From assembly GCA_037042185.1 (NCBI GenBank), contig JAXQJY010000031.1:1488001-1552000 (forward strand): 64,000 nucleotides of DNA, in the 5' to 3' direction. The notes beneath the pieces were generated by a model that was given only the letters and a program-made list of their open reading frames with translations, searched no databases and was not told the DNA's origin. Numbering within the stretch: the first letter of the stretch is position 1; every line of letters begins with the position of its first letter. Position numbers and translations under genes: made by a program. Origin of the DNA: Sordariomycetes sp. S80-01Y (taxonomy: Eukaryota > Ascomycota > Sordariomycetes). Below, one piece after another: positions 53,222 to 64,000 of the stretch.

Positions 53222-56200
53222 CTACTCAACGTCCCTAACAACCCTGGCTCCAACCCAGGCGTACGGGTACTTCCGCTGGTACCAATTCACGAAGCTCTTC
53301 CTCCCCGCGATCCTCGGGTGCGTGGCCCAACTGCCACCAAGAACCACGTTGTGCTTTCCGTCGAAGAAGTCAGCCGTGTAGCCCGGGTACAGCTCCATCG
53401 GCTGGAACCCCTCGTGCTGGGTGAGGTTGGAGGAGGTCCACTCCCAGACGCCGCCCATGTCACCTTGGCCGGCAAGCTGGTTGCCGAGGTGGGTGACGGG
53501 CATGGGGTGCCAGTTGTTGAAAGACGTGTTTGTGTGAGACAGATCGACGAACAGTGAGGACTGTTCGTCGGTCTGAGTGTTTGAAGGTCGTGATGGTGGC
53601 GTCTCCTCTACACCATCGTTCACAAGATGACTGGGAAGGTAAGCTTCACGTAGCAAAAACAACGATTTCGAAGGACTCACCCGTTCACCGCGGGAATGTT
53701 TGCAGCGAGCTTGCTTCGGAGCAGGTCTTTCTTTTTCTGTGTCTCGACGAACGAGTAGATGCTCTTCGCTTCCTCAAAGGTTGGGATGCGTCCCCCCATC
53801 CAGGCTGCGCAGCCGGCGAGCTCGTCGTAGGACGCAAAGACTGGCCAGTCGAGGGCGTCTTTGAGCGGAACCAGTCCATAGACTGTGCGAACGGAGGTGT
53901 CCCAAAACGTCGCGTTACCATTGGTGTGTCCATTGGCCTCACCCTCTCGCTTCATCCAGGAGGCCGGGATCGCGCTACCACCCGTGGCCTTTAGATATTC
54001 GGCGTACTATGCAGTCAGTCTAAGTCCCCTCATAAATGGTTGTCTGGACCTACATCCTCGTTCGTGATAGGTCGACCCTTGGCTTGGAAGGCGTGTATTT
54101 TCTCCGATCGGGCTGGTTTCTCGTTGTCCCTACATTGTAAGCACTATCCGAATGTCTTCCATGAGGGCCTACTTACCAACCGAAGTGGCCTCCTTGGGTG
54201 GCATCTTCTGGATCGTCCATGCCGATAGTAACAGTCTGCTCCGGAACATCAAACCACTCGTTGGGCACTCTCTTCTTCAGTGCCTCCTGAGCCATCTTCC
54301 CAAAGTCGGGCCTAGCCCTATGAGGGGGTGGGAGAGTCTTTGGACTCTGCAACATCATGTAGAGAAGCGTCTCAAGATGCATGATCTCGTGCTCAAAGCC
54401 AAGCCAAATCGCCCTTCCCACATTGCGAGGAATGTTGGACTGGCCGATTCCGTACAAGCTCAGAAGCCTGGCTCTGACGCGGTCTTGGTAGGCAAGGATA
54501 TCGCCGACAGCGGGCCATGCATCTGGCACTTCAGAGTGATCGTGACATTTGGCAGGATCATCAACGTCAGGGTCGACGCCCCGTTCAAAGATGTTCCAGT
54601 AGTTTGCTGGATGAGTTGCCGGCTCTCCGGTGGTCTTGGTCAGTTGGATATCCAAAAATGTCGGGATATGGCCCAAGTAGAAGATGCACGCATTGCGAAG
54701 CTTGATGGGTTTCTCATTGAGCTCTTGATCAGGGAGCATCTGGCGGGTGACGATGTCCCAAGTTCCCCAAAGCGACCGCCAATCCTGTACAGAGGGGAGT
54801 GGGCTGGCGGCGTAGAGCTCGGGGACCAAGGGGAAGGACAGCTTCGGCTGAAGCTGATGAATGCCTGATGCATGTCAGTTCAACTTCCTTGACCGGTCTG
54901 GAATTCGTGGGGGTGATTTGTGGCAAGGTGTGCCACATGGCCCATTGCGTGATTAACACCCAATAGACATGGATGCGACAGCGTCCACAAGCACTCCGGT
55001 CGAACCAGTCAAGAGGGAATTAACTCACCATATTCATCATGTTTGCTCCAAGTTCGCACTTTCTGCAGCCCCGCGCTATGCCATAGCTTCTGCAGCCCGG
55101 ATACTGAATACTTGAGGCTTTCCTCAATCTTGATGCGCTCAAATGCTTTGATGTGCTGGTCGAGGATGGTGACGTCGCGAATTGGGGTCACGAAGGCTTG
55201 GTGGCGGCCGCCATCTTCGTCGTAGACATACTCTCCGATGACCTTCCAGTCGTTAATGTCGAAGATCTCACGACCAAAGATCTCATTAGCGTGGGCGAGG
55301 CCATTCAAGATGAACCTAGCGCCTTTGTGTTAGCTCAAGTGCAAGTGAAATACGGGGGGATACAAACTCATGTGTGACGCCTTTGGTGTCTGTGGGGATC
55401 TAAAAGTTAGTCTCTCTTCATGCAACCGGAGGACAAGCCTGACCATTGTAGGCGTGGCTGTGACATGTTAGCACATCTCCGATCAAATGTGGATTGGAGA
55501 CTTACTAGACCTTGTCAGGCTTCATGCAAGAGTCAACGCCGAGAAACATGGTATCCTGCGCCTTCATGATACTAGCAAAGCCAGAAAGGAAATCTGCCGC
55601 TTCATCGCGTTGAAAGTTGCCTGCGGCTGTCAGTTTGCGTACATAATGGCGACGTGAGAGTAATTGCTCACCAATGCTCGACCCCAAGTGCAAGATGGCC
55701 TTTGGTTTGCTGTCGATGTTCTGAAGCCATTTCATGCCATCGTCGTAGGTTCCCCAGAGTCCATGGCAGGCGACATGTTTGAAGTCTGGGACTTCGGCAA
55801 GAGTGCGCTCCAGCTCACGAAGGGACAGATCGAGAGCGTAGTAATCCACATCCTTGCCAGCGTCTTCGAAGGCTTGAAGAAGGATCTGGACCTTGCGGAG
55901 GTTCCTGCGCGCGTCAGCTTTGGCGCGGCGCGATGCAGTGCTAGACTCACCCGCTGCCAAGCTCGACTACCATAGATCCAGCAGGAACCTGGGTCGCCAT
56001 GTTTTTGGCTGAAGCTTGGAGAACCTCAATCTCGTGGTTCGTGAGGTAATACTCCTCGAGATAGGTGATCTGTTTTTCAGTCAGCCCGGAAACTCTCAAA
56101 GCTCACTCACAGGCATCTCACATCTTCAAAGAGCTGGAGTCCTCTCTCGTCGTACAACAGCAGCGTCGGGAGCTTTTTGATCCCATTCTCAGGGTTGAGC

Positions 56201-56304
56201 AGCTTGGTCACCTCATTCTTCAAATCAATCTCCTCGGTGTCGCCACGGATGTCAATAATATCCGCCTCCTTCCTCCGCTCATCAAAATGCTTAACAGCAG
56301 GCAT
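53222..56304 (-). CDS. egt1: Ergothioneine biosynthesis protein EGT1 (EgtD-EgtB fusion)
   Basis: Makes hercynine from histidine by SAM-dependent trimethylation, then adds cysteine at the imidazole ring with an iron-dependent sulfoxide synthase, giving hercynylcysteine sulfoxide. Eleven exons give 823 aa: 56122-56304, 55951-56069, 55672-55904, 55506-55620, 55444-55457, 55368-55389, 55029-55315, 54177-54864, 54054-54129, 53681-54006, 53222-53630. The EgtD-type methyltransferase (about 1-325) has the SAM motif VELGSG and continues with ALDLSLRELERTL. The DinB-like part carries the iron motif HEIMHLE, and the C-terminal FGE-sulfatase-like domain has GGVWEWTSSN and GGSW. Exons 5 and 6 are microexons of 14 and 22 nt, required to read YHAYNDTKGVTHEFILNGLA. 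EGT2, the partner lyase, is not in the window. Confidence 0.96.
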
Positions 56305-58458
56305 CTTGACGCGTGTTCAGACTGGCAACGGGAACTGCAAATTGGGAGGTGATGATGGAAAAGCCTATAAGTTCGGGTCGTGTATCGTGTATTTAAAGTT
56401 CTGCTCAACAGGGAGATGTAAGAACCGAGATGGGAACGCGAGAAATCAGAATGACAGCAGCAAACACATGTTCCTGAAGCTACGGAGTACGCCCCAAGTA
56501 CCGAACTTGATCTGATTAGCAATAAAAAGTATCTTTCCGGCGTTTCCTGCAGATGAGAAGGTGGGAGGTACGCGGTCCAGATGCAAGTCATCAGTGCGTC
56601 ACCGGGGCGCGGTGGAGATGTCGAGGGGTTACCAGAGCTTGCAGAGCTGATTCCAAACAAGGGCGCGAGACAGCGACACGAACCCCACCCAAGCTCTGCC
56701 GTGAGCCGCGGTGTACCTTTGGCGTAGTGGCCGCATTAGAGAGATACTTCGGGTTGGCACTGATGGTGCTGGTATAATATGCAGGCGGACGAATCACCTC
56801 GCAGCGCGCCGTCAGCACGGGATCCGGGCCTGGGGGATGGAGATTAAACGCAGAACCATCGGCTTGTCGGGAGGGAACATTGCCATCATGGATGGCTCAT
56901 CATGGATGGCTCATCATGGATGGGCCGGTACTGCAAGTATTGGTTGGCAGTGAGGGTCTTTACGGACCTTTTCGCGACGAGGTGGAGGAGCGGCATGCGG
57001 AGTCCAAGTCAATGACGAGTTCATGCTCGAGCTACAGTGAGGAGACGGCCTGTTGGGTGAGATCGGTTCCTGGCTCGACGTGGATTTAGGACTGAAATGT
57101 CCGATCCGACGACAGAAGAGAGCGACGGTCCGGGGAACCCGGCAGCGGACAAAGGGGGGACGAGCCCATCTGGCGACCGACCTTGTGTTGGATTATAAAT
57201 GCGTGCCGGCGGGATGGTGCAGGCTCCCAGGTTGGACCGCTTGGGAGCCTTACAACAAGCTGCTAGAGCACGTGAAAGGACGAGACTTGGCCTCAGCGCG
57301 GGCGCGAGTGCGTTGGCAGCATGAGATGAGAAATATCGTACCACGCTGTGCCATTATTCTCGCGCAAGGCTTGAGGTCGCTGTCAATTCCAAATGGCCAG
57401 GAATACATAGCTCAGGTACACAGGATGACGGGAGCTCGGTCCACGGGAACGGTGGGGTCAGCTTTGGCTGTCGATGCACGTGCGGAAGTCTGACGGTGAC
57501 AGAGATTCACTACGAACTGGAGGGGTTGGGCTGGTCCAGAGAAACACCGGAAAGCTCCTTTGCCCTTCTCACCAACACGACAAAGCACGCACAGCACGGA
57601 GAGGGAGTAATGCCGGCCGCATCTACGTCTCTGGACCCCACCCGGCCGCCGTCCCGGGGTCACCTCCGTTCCGACCGGTGGCATCGGGTCGCCCTCTGCC
57701 TCCGTCCCAACAATTGCTGTGGCTGAGTCTCTGGTGTGTGGCTGAGGCTACGAACTGCGCTCTCGAAATTTCTTGCTACCCTCGGGGAGGTGAATCTCAC
57801 ATGTGCTGCAGTCTTGGCTTCTCCCAACGAAATCAGGGAAAGGTGCAAGACATTGAGGTCATGACGTGGCGAGAAACGTTGAGTTCCAAAGCTCTGGCGG
57901 GGCACTGGAGAAAGATGTGGCCCCGGCTAGAGCTGCACAGCCTGGCGACATGACGAAAGCGTGTCTTGGGGTCAGCAGCAAATGCCCCAAGGCTTCGGTA
58001 GAAGCTCCCTTGGGAAGGCCTGGGAAGGCCTGGAGCATGGCTCAGCCACAAGCTGGGGCTTGAGTTCCAGAGGAAATTCTAAAGGCTGCGTCTTCCAGCT
58101 GCGACGCAAGAGGCCTCGCCAATTGTTTCATCTGCCGCAGCTCGTCACAAGCTCTAAGCGCCGCGCATCAGTGACCACCCTGAGCCCACCAACCAGGAGG
58201 GATCGTCGCCACCCCTAACCACCTTAATTAACCTTGCTTGCGTTCAGCGACCTTGGATCCAAATAACTCTTCGTCGCAGTGCAACCTTTATCTCAGCTCT
58301 TTCTACATCCTGAGCCCCCCAAACACAACATCCACGGGTAATCGAATCGCAACAGACTTGGTATACCCTACGCTCGAGTGCTTATACAAAGCGCACGCGA
58401 CATCTCTCCTCCTCTCGACCCCTCCCCCGCCATCGTACCACCATCTGCAACCGATATC
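56305..58458. other. 2.15-kb divergent promoter region
   Basis: Between EGT1 (leftward) and the spartin-like gene (rightward). Contains a 14-bp tandem repeat (annotated separately) and a duplicated GGGAAGGCCT (58012-58033). Frames up to about 160 codons occur but none has recognisable content. Confidence 0.5.
56884..56924. repeat. 14-bp tandem repeat, about 2.9 copies
   Basis: Near-perfect copies of CATCATGGATGGCT in the EGT1 upstream region. Confidence 0.85.
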
Positions 58459-60135
58459 ATGGCTTCGGGACACAGCGTACGCCCACAATCCGACCCGGCG
58501 ATCTAAGATGCTAACATACTCCAAAGGATCCTAAGCTGCTCTACGCCATAGATGGCGTCAACGCCTATCAACTCGGCAACGGCCGCGAAGAGTCCCTGAC
58601 GCCTTCCGGTCCTCAAACCCTCTCCCTCCTGATGGTCCCGACCTCGTCAGGCTTTGCAGACCCCAACACGGTCAACACAGAGGAAGACTTCTACCTACAC
58701 CTGCACCTCCCGCCCGAGCTTGATCTCCCCATGCCCGCGACGACGCAGATCTACCACCAGCCGCCGACCAGCTACCTCATTCCACGATGGGATCTCGGAC
58801 CGGACAGCGGCGCCTTCACGCGCATCGAGTTCCCGCCTGTGGGAAGCAGAAGTGGCGTGCAGGAGGATGTCGATACGTTTGAGACGATCTTGGCGCAGTG
58901 TACGGCCTTTTTGGAAAGGGCACAGGCACCCCTGCAGAAGAAGCAGGAGAGTGAAGCTGCACGGGCGAAGGCCAGAGAGGCTGCGGGCGAGGAGCTTCCG
59001 CCGTACAATCCTGCCGACTATGAACCTGGGCAAGCATACGCTACGGGTAGCAAGAGCTCGCAAGCTGCACCGGGTGGGCGGATTGTGTTGATAGACGAGG
59101 AGGACGGTAGCGTCATTGGAGAGCTCGGTGAGGGTTTCCAGGTTGTCGAGGATGGCGCCGTTCAGCCTGGTTCAAAGGGTAAGTCGGGCGTGGCATGGTA
59201 TCGTTGTTGTACGCACTAACAGACTTGCAGAGCCCGTCATGGTCGCATTGCCTCAGGACGGCAGCCAAAACATTGGCATCGGCCCAGCTCCCCACGAATA
59301 CGTCGGCAAGGACATGCACCCGTCCTATAAGAAGTCGACCATTGTGTCCAGAGCCACACAAGCATCTCAGCTGCTCGTCACGACGTCCAACTTCGTCACG
59401 AACTCATTGGCGTCCGGCGCAGACAGCTTTACCAAGAAAACACAACCCGTCAAGCCCATGACGTTCCAGCCTTCGACCCACGAGCACATCCGTCGCATTA
59501 ACACCTTCAGCACCAAGGCTGCTGGTCTCTCCGCGGCGACGGTTGGCTCCATCACGAAGTACGCTCAGAACTTCGGTGCGAACATCTCGAAGCGCAAGAA
59601 CGGCAACGCTCGGGGCTTCGACAAGGACGGAAACCCAATTGAGACCTACAAGCCGGGTGTCTTGAACAAGAGTCTGATGGCCTTCAACACCGTCGTGGAT
59701 GGCGCTGAGCAGGCAGGCCGCAATCTCCTCACCGGCACCTCTGACAGCATGACCACGGTGGTCGGCCATAGATGGGGTGATGAGGCGGGTCAGGTCGCAG
59801 GTCACCTTGGCGGCGGCTTCAAGAACGTTGGCCTCGTCTACATCGATGTCACTGGTGTGTCACGTCGTGCCATCCTCAAGAGTGTCGCCAAAGGCATGGT
59901 CGTGGGTAATGTCAAGGGCGGCGGCCAGGTCGTCGTGGGCGGGCAGCAAGGCGAGGGTCAAGCTGGCCTCGAAGGACCTGCGGCTGCTGGTGCACTTGCT
60001 GATGGCAAGGCGACGCCACCGCAGAGCGTGTACGACGACGGTGCCAGCATGGCCAGTGGACGGCCCCTGCTGAACAGGAACGCTTCGTCGCAGTTGTCGG
60101 ATGCCTCGAAGGGCAAGTACAAGCAGTACCAGTAA
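58459..60135 (+). CDS. Spartin/senescence-domain protein
   Basis: Three exons (58459-58476, 58527-59178, 59231-60135) give 524 aa. The first exon is only 18 nt (MASGHS) and splices in frame to DPKLLYAIDG. The N-terminal half is a beta-rich region of about 210 residues with a Glu/Lys/Ala-rich insert. The C-terminal half is the plant-senescence/spartin domain: Ser/Thr-rich helices at about 255-430 with STHEHIRRINTFSTKAAGL and GHLGGGFKNVGLVYIDVTG. Spartin-type proteins associate with lipid droplets and endosomes; human spartin binds lipid-droplet surfaces. A disordered tail ends KYKQYQ. Location and function here are by analogy. Confidence 0.86.
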
Positions 60136-60777
60136 ATCACGGATAATTCAGCAAGAATACGGTCATTGAAGGAGTACTTGCGCAATGGTCCTCCCCTTGT
60201 CCCTAGAATTGGGATCAGGTTGAGGCGGACTTGTAGAAACGGGACGGCGACGCTGGATGATTGATGAGTGACGACGGATTGTTTTTGAGCATGGTTTTCC
60301 ATAGTGGTATATAGTATCATTACACTTCTGGTTTGAGTGAACGCAAACAGACACAGGACTTTGCGGCGCTGAGTCTTGATCTGTGATGTTGCAACAGTAT
60401 AGCCGCCAGGTTTCGGTCGGCAGTTGCGCCCCGCCTCAAACGCGTCGCGCCTTAAACCACCTACCTTACACCCCACGTTGATCTTCAATCACGGTCACGA
60501 GCTCTCGACCTCGACCTCATCTCCAACGCTTTACATGTTCTTCCTTTCAATTGACGACAAAGCCCGAAAATGACAAACGAACTCTGAGCGCGAGCTGCTC
60601 GACCCCAGAAAGCGACCGTCGCGACCACGTCTAAATCCACCCAGCCCGACAACCCCAACCACGACGACTGTTCATGTGCCGCTTCGAGCTGCTCGGCGCC
60701 ATCATCCTTATCTTCCACGACATCCACGATTCCCTTCGCGCCCGCCTCACAACGGATCGCCGCCTCGAGCCCCCAAC
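60136..60777. other. Spacer with GCP4 promoter
   Basis: 642 bp between two rightward genes. The frame upstream of the GCP4 ATG is open without another good start. No further feature. Confidence 0.5.
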
Positions 60778-63063
60778 ATGCTCCACGAGATCCTCCTCTC
60801 CCTCTCCGGCCATCCTTCCCCTCTTCTCCGCGCCGACGCACCCGCCACCGCCTCCTTCGCAGGCCTAACACCTCCCGAACGCCAGCTACTCTCCCAAGCA
60901 GCCCATCTCTCCGATACGCACATCAAGGTCATAGCTTCAACAGCGCAGATTGTCGCCGAACACCCGAGCGCGATATGTAGAGCGGTGGCCGCCAGTGTTG
61001 AGAGCGTACAGCTAGCGGAATGGCAGAGGAAGGTGCTAGAGGTCGAGGAGGGGATATTGAGGGAGGATGCCGAGTTTGTTGGCGCATACAACATCGTTCC
61101 CTTGACGAGGGTCATGGGAGAGTTCGGGACATGGAGGAGACGGATGGATTGGCTGTGGGAGTTGGTGCAGTTCATGACGAGAAAGGACAAAGATGGCGGG
61201 ACATGCTATGCAGCCAAGCTCATGAACATGCTGAGAAGGGAGGTTCAGAGCGGTTACAGGGATATTGAAGAGACGGCCCTCAGCTTGGTGGCTGTCGCTG
61301 AACAGGCATGGTTAAAGCAAGTTTCTGCTTGGATTTTGTATGGACGGTTGCCGAGCTTTGGAGCGGATGACTTCTTCGTACAGAAGAGGGAAACCATGGA
61401 TGGCGAGGAGACGTTCATCTGCGAATCAAGTATGCTACCGGGATTTGTGACGGCAAAGACGGCAAAGTCGATGTTGTTTATTGGCAAGTCGCTGAATCAC
61501 GTCAGGGTCAAAGGCACGATAGACTCCGGATTCCGGGGCCTGGACCATCTTTCCCCCAAGTTGCTTGAGCTTTCGAGTCTAGCCTTTCCACTCGACTCAG
61601 CAAGCTTCTCCCGCACCATCACATCGATACGACTGTCTCTGTCAGAGAACACATTACAGAAGATCTTGCCCCTGCACAAGATTGTTGAGATGTTGCAATT
61701 ACTGCGGGAGTTCTTCCTACTCAGGCGCGGAGAATTTGCCATGGCGTTGACGCAGGAGGCGGATGAGAGGATACGCAACAGATGGCGACGAGCCGACAAC
61801 CTCGCTTACGAAAAAGGGGATGGGCTGAAGAATGTGACAGTCAAAGACGGCGAGGTGGCTGCAGTGCTGGCACGGACATGGGCTGTCCTCACATCTATGC
61901 AGGGGCAGCATGCCGAGGAAGACGACGAACTGGAGCTGGCTCGAGAGCTGTTGCGACTTCACCTGGTCAAGCAAGCTCCTTCAAGGCCAGGCACCCCGGG
62001 CGCTGGGTTGAGCTCAGATACCGCGCAGATGCTGGCGTCTTCGCCCTTCCGTGATCTTCTATTCTCAGTCCCCACGGTACTTTCGATCCAAATACCGCCT
62101 CCACTAGACATGGTGTTGTCGCCCTCCGACCTCAACCTCTACTCATACATCAACTCATATCTCATGGCGATGCGGCGTGCCCATATCCGACTCACAGATC
62201 TATGGAAGATCACATCTTTGCGGAGACATCATCCTGCGCCCCGGGGTGCTGAAGACCATGCTGTTGAGCTGCGACAGCGATGGGGCGCGAGGATGACTAC
62301 GATGCGCAGCTCGTGGACGACCGCCAGCGCTGCGATTTTCTTCCTTGCAGAGACTGAGGCATATCTCCAGACTGAGATTGTTGAGGGTCTATGGGAAGGC
62401 TTCCACGCTTGGCTCACCTCCAGTTCTCGGTCCAAGCAAGACGAAGCCAAGGACCCGTCAAATCAAACTTCAGCTCCAAAACCTGCGGCAGTTGAGGGTG
62501 CCGACGATGACGACGACATCTGGCTAAGGCCCCGTCAAGACCAACCGGAGGCTTCAAACCAGTCGCATACCTCGTCAACCCGACCACCACACGATCCGCA
62601 GACCCTCTCCACAGCCCACTCGCTCTACCTCCGCACCCTCGTCTACAAACTTCTCCTGACCCAATCGACCTACATAAATCCGCTCTATGCGCTTCTCGTT
62701 CATATCGACCACCTCATAGCCCACACGCATCGTCTCCACTCGATCTTCACCTCGCTTGACCTCGAAGCCGACGCTGGTGTTGTCGATGCCTTTGTCGATC
62801 TACATGCCGAGGAGGCAGAGGTCACAGCCTCGTTGCGGGGAGTCGAGAGAAAGGTCAAGCATGGAATTGGGGAGGTTATTGCCAGTTTACGAGCGTTGGA
62901 GAGCGATCCTGATTTTGCAGCGGAGTGGGAAGGGGAACAAGGAACAGAGGATGGAGAGCTGGGGGAGGACGTCGGGTATATACCTGCGAGAGTGGGGGGC
63001 ATCAACCGACTGTTGATGAAGTTGGACTTTGGCGGATGGTTTGGACGGACAGGCTTATACTGA
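60778..63063 (+). CDS. Gamma-tubulin complex component 4 (Spc97/Spc98 family)
   Basis: Subunit of the gamma-tubulin ring complex that nucleates microtubules at spindle pole bodies and septa. Single exon, 761 aa. It starts MLHEILLSLSGHP, the GCP4-type N-terminus, and follows the family's two helical domains. GRIP1 (about 1-330) includes the conserved AWILYGRLPSFGADDFFVQK and KAKSMLFIGKSLN-like segments. GRIP2 (about 340-750), which binds gamma-tubulin, includes SLYLRTLVYKLLLTQSTYIN and ends FGGWFGRTGLY. A disordered Asp/Pro/Ser-rich insert sits at about 550-615. Length and lack of the long N-terminal extension of GCP2/3/5/6 point to GCP4. The start is an ATG at the family's usual N-terminus. 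Confidence 0.93.
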   Translation: MLHEILLSLSGHPSPLLRADAPATASFAGLTPPERQLLSQAAHLSDTHIKVIASTAQIVAEHPSAICRAVAASVESVQLAEWQRKVLEVEEGILREDAEFVGAYNIVPLTRVMGEFGTWRRRMDWLWELVQFMTRKDKDGGTCYAAKLMNMLRREVQSGYRDIEETALSLVAVAEQAWLKQVSAWILYGRLPSFGADDFFVQKRETMDGEETFICESSMLPGFVTAKTAKSMLFIGKSLNHVRVKGTIDSGFRGLDHLSPKLLELSSLAFPLDSASFSRTITSIRLSLSENTLQKILPLHKIVEMLQLLREFFLLRRGEFAMALTQEADERIRNRWRRADNLAYEKGDGLKNVTVKDGEVAAVLARTWAVLTSMQGQHAEEDDELELARELLRLHLVKQAPSRPGTPGAGLSSDTAQMLASSPFRDLLFSVPTVLSIQIPPPLDMVLSPSDLNLYSYINSYLMAMRRAHIRLTDLWKITSLRRHHPAPRGAEDHAVELRQRWGARMTTMRSSWTTASAAIFFLAETEAYLQTEIVEGLWEGFHAWLTSSSRSKQDEAKDPSNQTSAPKPAAVEGADDDDDIWLRPRQDQPEASNQSHTSSTRPPHDPQTLSTAHSLYLRTLVYKLLLTQSTYINPLYALLVHIDHLIAHTHRLHSIFTSLDLEADAGVVDAFVDLHAEEAEVTASLRGVERKVKHGIGEVIASLRALESDPDFAAEWEGEQGTEDGELGEDVGYIPARVGGINRLLMKLDFGGWFGRTGLY

Positions 63064-63321
63064 TACCCCTTGAATTCGAATATATGGAATACTTCAACTG
63101 TGCACCAGTTTCTGCAACCTGGTTGATATGGTCACATGCCTGTAGTGACCTGTACCTTGTGAAAAAGGGGTGTGGGAGGCTGACAAAATCCGTTTCTGTC
63201 GACAGGCTGCCCCGCGGTCGAAGGAACCTCCAATCGTCGACCCCACGTCGAACTTTTGAGTCATCGCGACAGCTTCAACTCCTCCCTCCAACAACCATCC
63301 ACGACCTCCCAACCCTTAACC

Positions 63322-64000
63322 ATGGCCGCCGAAGCCGCGCAAGCGCCCGCGCGGCAAGCATCATCGACTTCCGACTCGTTTGACATTGTCACGACCTACC
63401 ACACGCTCCTCCACTCCAACCCTGAACTCACCAAGCCCGTCATCGCGATCAAAGCCCTGACGTCCCTCCTCGACGCCACCACCGCGACGACGGCGCACGA
63501 AATCATCATAATCCTGAACGAAGCATCCAATAAGCTGCGCAACTCGGTCCGCAACCCGCTGCCGCTGCTCGCCGGGACGCACCTGTTCCTCTGGTTCGTG
63601 AGGCACAAGCTGAGGGACGAGGGCGGCAACTTTGACGCCGTGCGGCAGCACCTTGTGCAGAATGGACGCGTCTTCGCGCAGAGGGCCGTGGCGGCCAGAC
63701 GGGAGATTGGCGAGTGGGGCTTCAGGTACATCAAGAAGGGGGACGTGGTCATGACGCACGGCGCGAGCAGGGCCGTCATCGAGCTGCTGGAGCGAGCGCA
63801 GAAGGACATACCGGGGAGGTTCCAGGTCGTTTACGTCGAGGATTCGCAAGATCTCAAGCGAAGCAAGGAGACCGCCGACCGGCTTCGCGCTTCGGGCATC
63901 CCCGTCGCCGCCATCGCCGAGAGCAACGTGCTCGCAGCCATCAACTCCGTGCCCCGCGGCGTGACGAGCCTGTTCTTGGGAGGCGAGGTCATTACAAAGG
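63322..64000 (+). CDS. Translation initiation factor eIF2B subunit alpha, partial
   Basis: Regulatory subunit of the guanine-nucleotide exchange factor for eIF2 (yeast Gcn3), which senses phosphorylated eIF2-alpha. The window ends inside the gene: 226 codons are visible from the ATG at 63322 (ACCATGGCC) and the frame is still open. The N-terminal helical domain includes DIVTTYHTLLHSNPELTKPV and the long helices after it. The start of the Rossmann-like domain follows, with VVMTHGASRAVIELLERAQK and GIPVAAIAESNV. No intron is seen in the visible part. Confidence 0.96.
   Translation, partial: MAAEAAQAPARQASSTSDSFDIVTTYHTLLHSNPELTKPVIAIKALTSLLDATTATTAHEIIIILNEASNKLRNSVRNPLPLLAGTHLFLWFVRHKLRDEGGNFDAVRQHLVQNGRVFAQRAVAARREIGEWGFRYIKKGDVVMTHGASRAVIELLERAQKDIPGRFQVVYVEDSQDLKRSKETADRLRASGIPVAAIAESNVLAAINSVPRGVTSLFLGGEVITK

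Noticed and set aside
1-64000. CRISPR arrays, transposons, LTR or other virus-like elements
   Set aside because: No regularly spaced direct repeats, no terminal repeats flanking coding remnants, and no polymerase, integrase or transposase-like motifs seen.

Overview
The window is about 64 kb of nuclear DNA from a filamentous ascomycete (Pezizomycotina; the gene repertoire and gene style suggest a Sordariomycete, but the genus cannot be read from the sequence). The evidence is short GT-AG introns of 45-90 nt with internal branch-point-like motifs, long GC-rich intergenic spacers, no operons, and fungus-specific genes (Trk1/2 potassium transporter, TeaR/Mod5-like CaaX protein, YTP1, EGT1 fusion, PAC1/nudF). 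I resolved 22 confident protein genes, one of them cut by the right edge. Four more are small or less certain. Exon structures were built by hand from splice signals and reading-frame continuity. I saw no tRNA, rRNA, CRISPR array, intact transposon or virus-like element.

Layout. 0.7-10.8 kb: UPF0303/HbpS-like protein (-), Trk potassium transporter (+), sterol O-acyltransferase (-), J-domain protein (-). 10.8-16.3 kb: 5.5 kb with no recognisable gene. 16.3-28.1 kb: calcineurin-like phosphoesterase (-), TeaR-like prenylated protein (+), PsiD/phosphatidylserine-decarboxylase-family enzyme (+), Ure2-type glutathione transferase (-), Tubby-like small protein (+). 28.7-47.4 kb is a dense housekeeping block: Hsp90 (-), LIS1/PAC1 (-), mitochondrial-type flavin reductase (-), mitochondrial ribosomal protein bL31m (+), VPS5 (-), TAF5 (-), MED11 (+), a single-pass membrane protein (-), YTP1 (+) and ALB1 (-). 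47.4-53.2 kb is looser and holds the most unusual gene, a transmembrane collagen-like protein, with two small Ser/Cys-rich ORFs, one ending in a CaaX box. 53.2-64 kb: EGT1 (-), spartin/senescence-domain protein (+), gamma-tubulin complex component 4 (+) and eIF2B-alpha (+, truncated by the window end).

There is no single pathway cluster. Themes recur: microtubule and polarity genes (LIS1, TeaR-like, GCP4), membrane and lipid genes (Trk, sterol acyltransferase, VPS5, PsiD-like, spartin-like), stress and redox genes (Hsp90, GST, EGT1, flavin reductase), and transcription genes. TAF5 and MED11 sit head to head across a 537-bp shared promoter.

The best candidates for undescribed biology are the collagen-like membrane protein (45 perfect Gly-X-Y triplets between a single membrane span and an 11-cysteine tail) and the nearby CaaX mini-protein. 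Smaller points are two EGT1 microexons (14 and 22 nt), a 45-nt stop-free intron in VPS5, a GC-AG intron in the phosphoesterase gene, and a GST with two possible starts.
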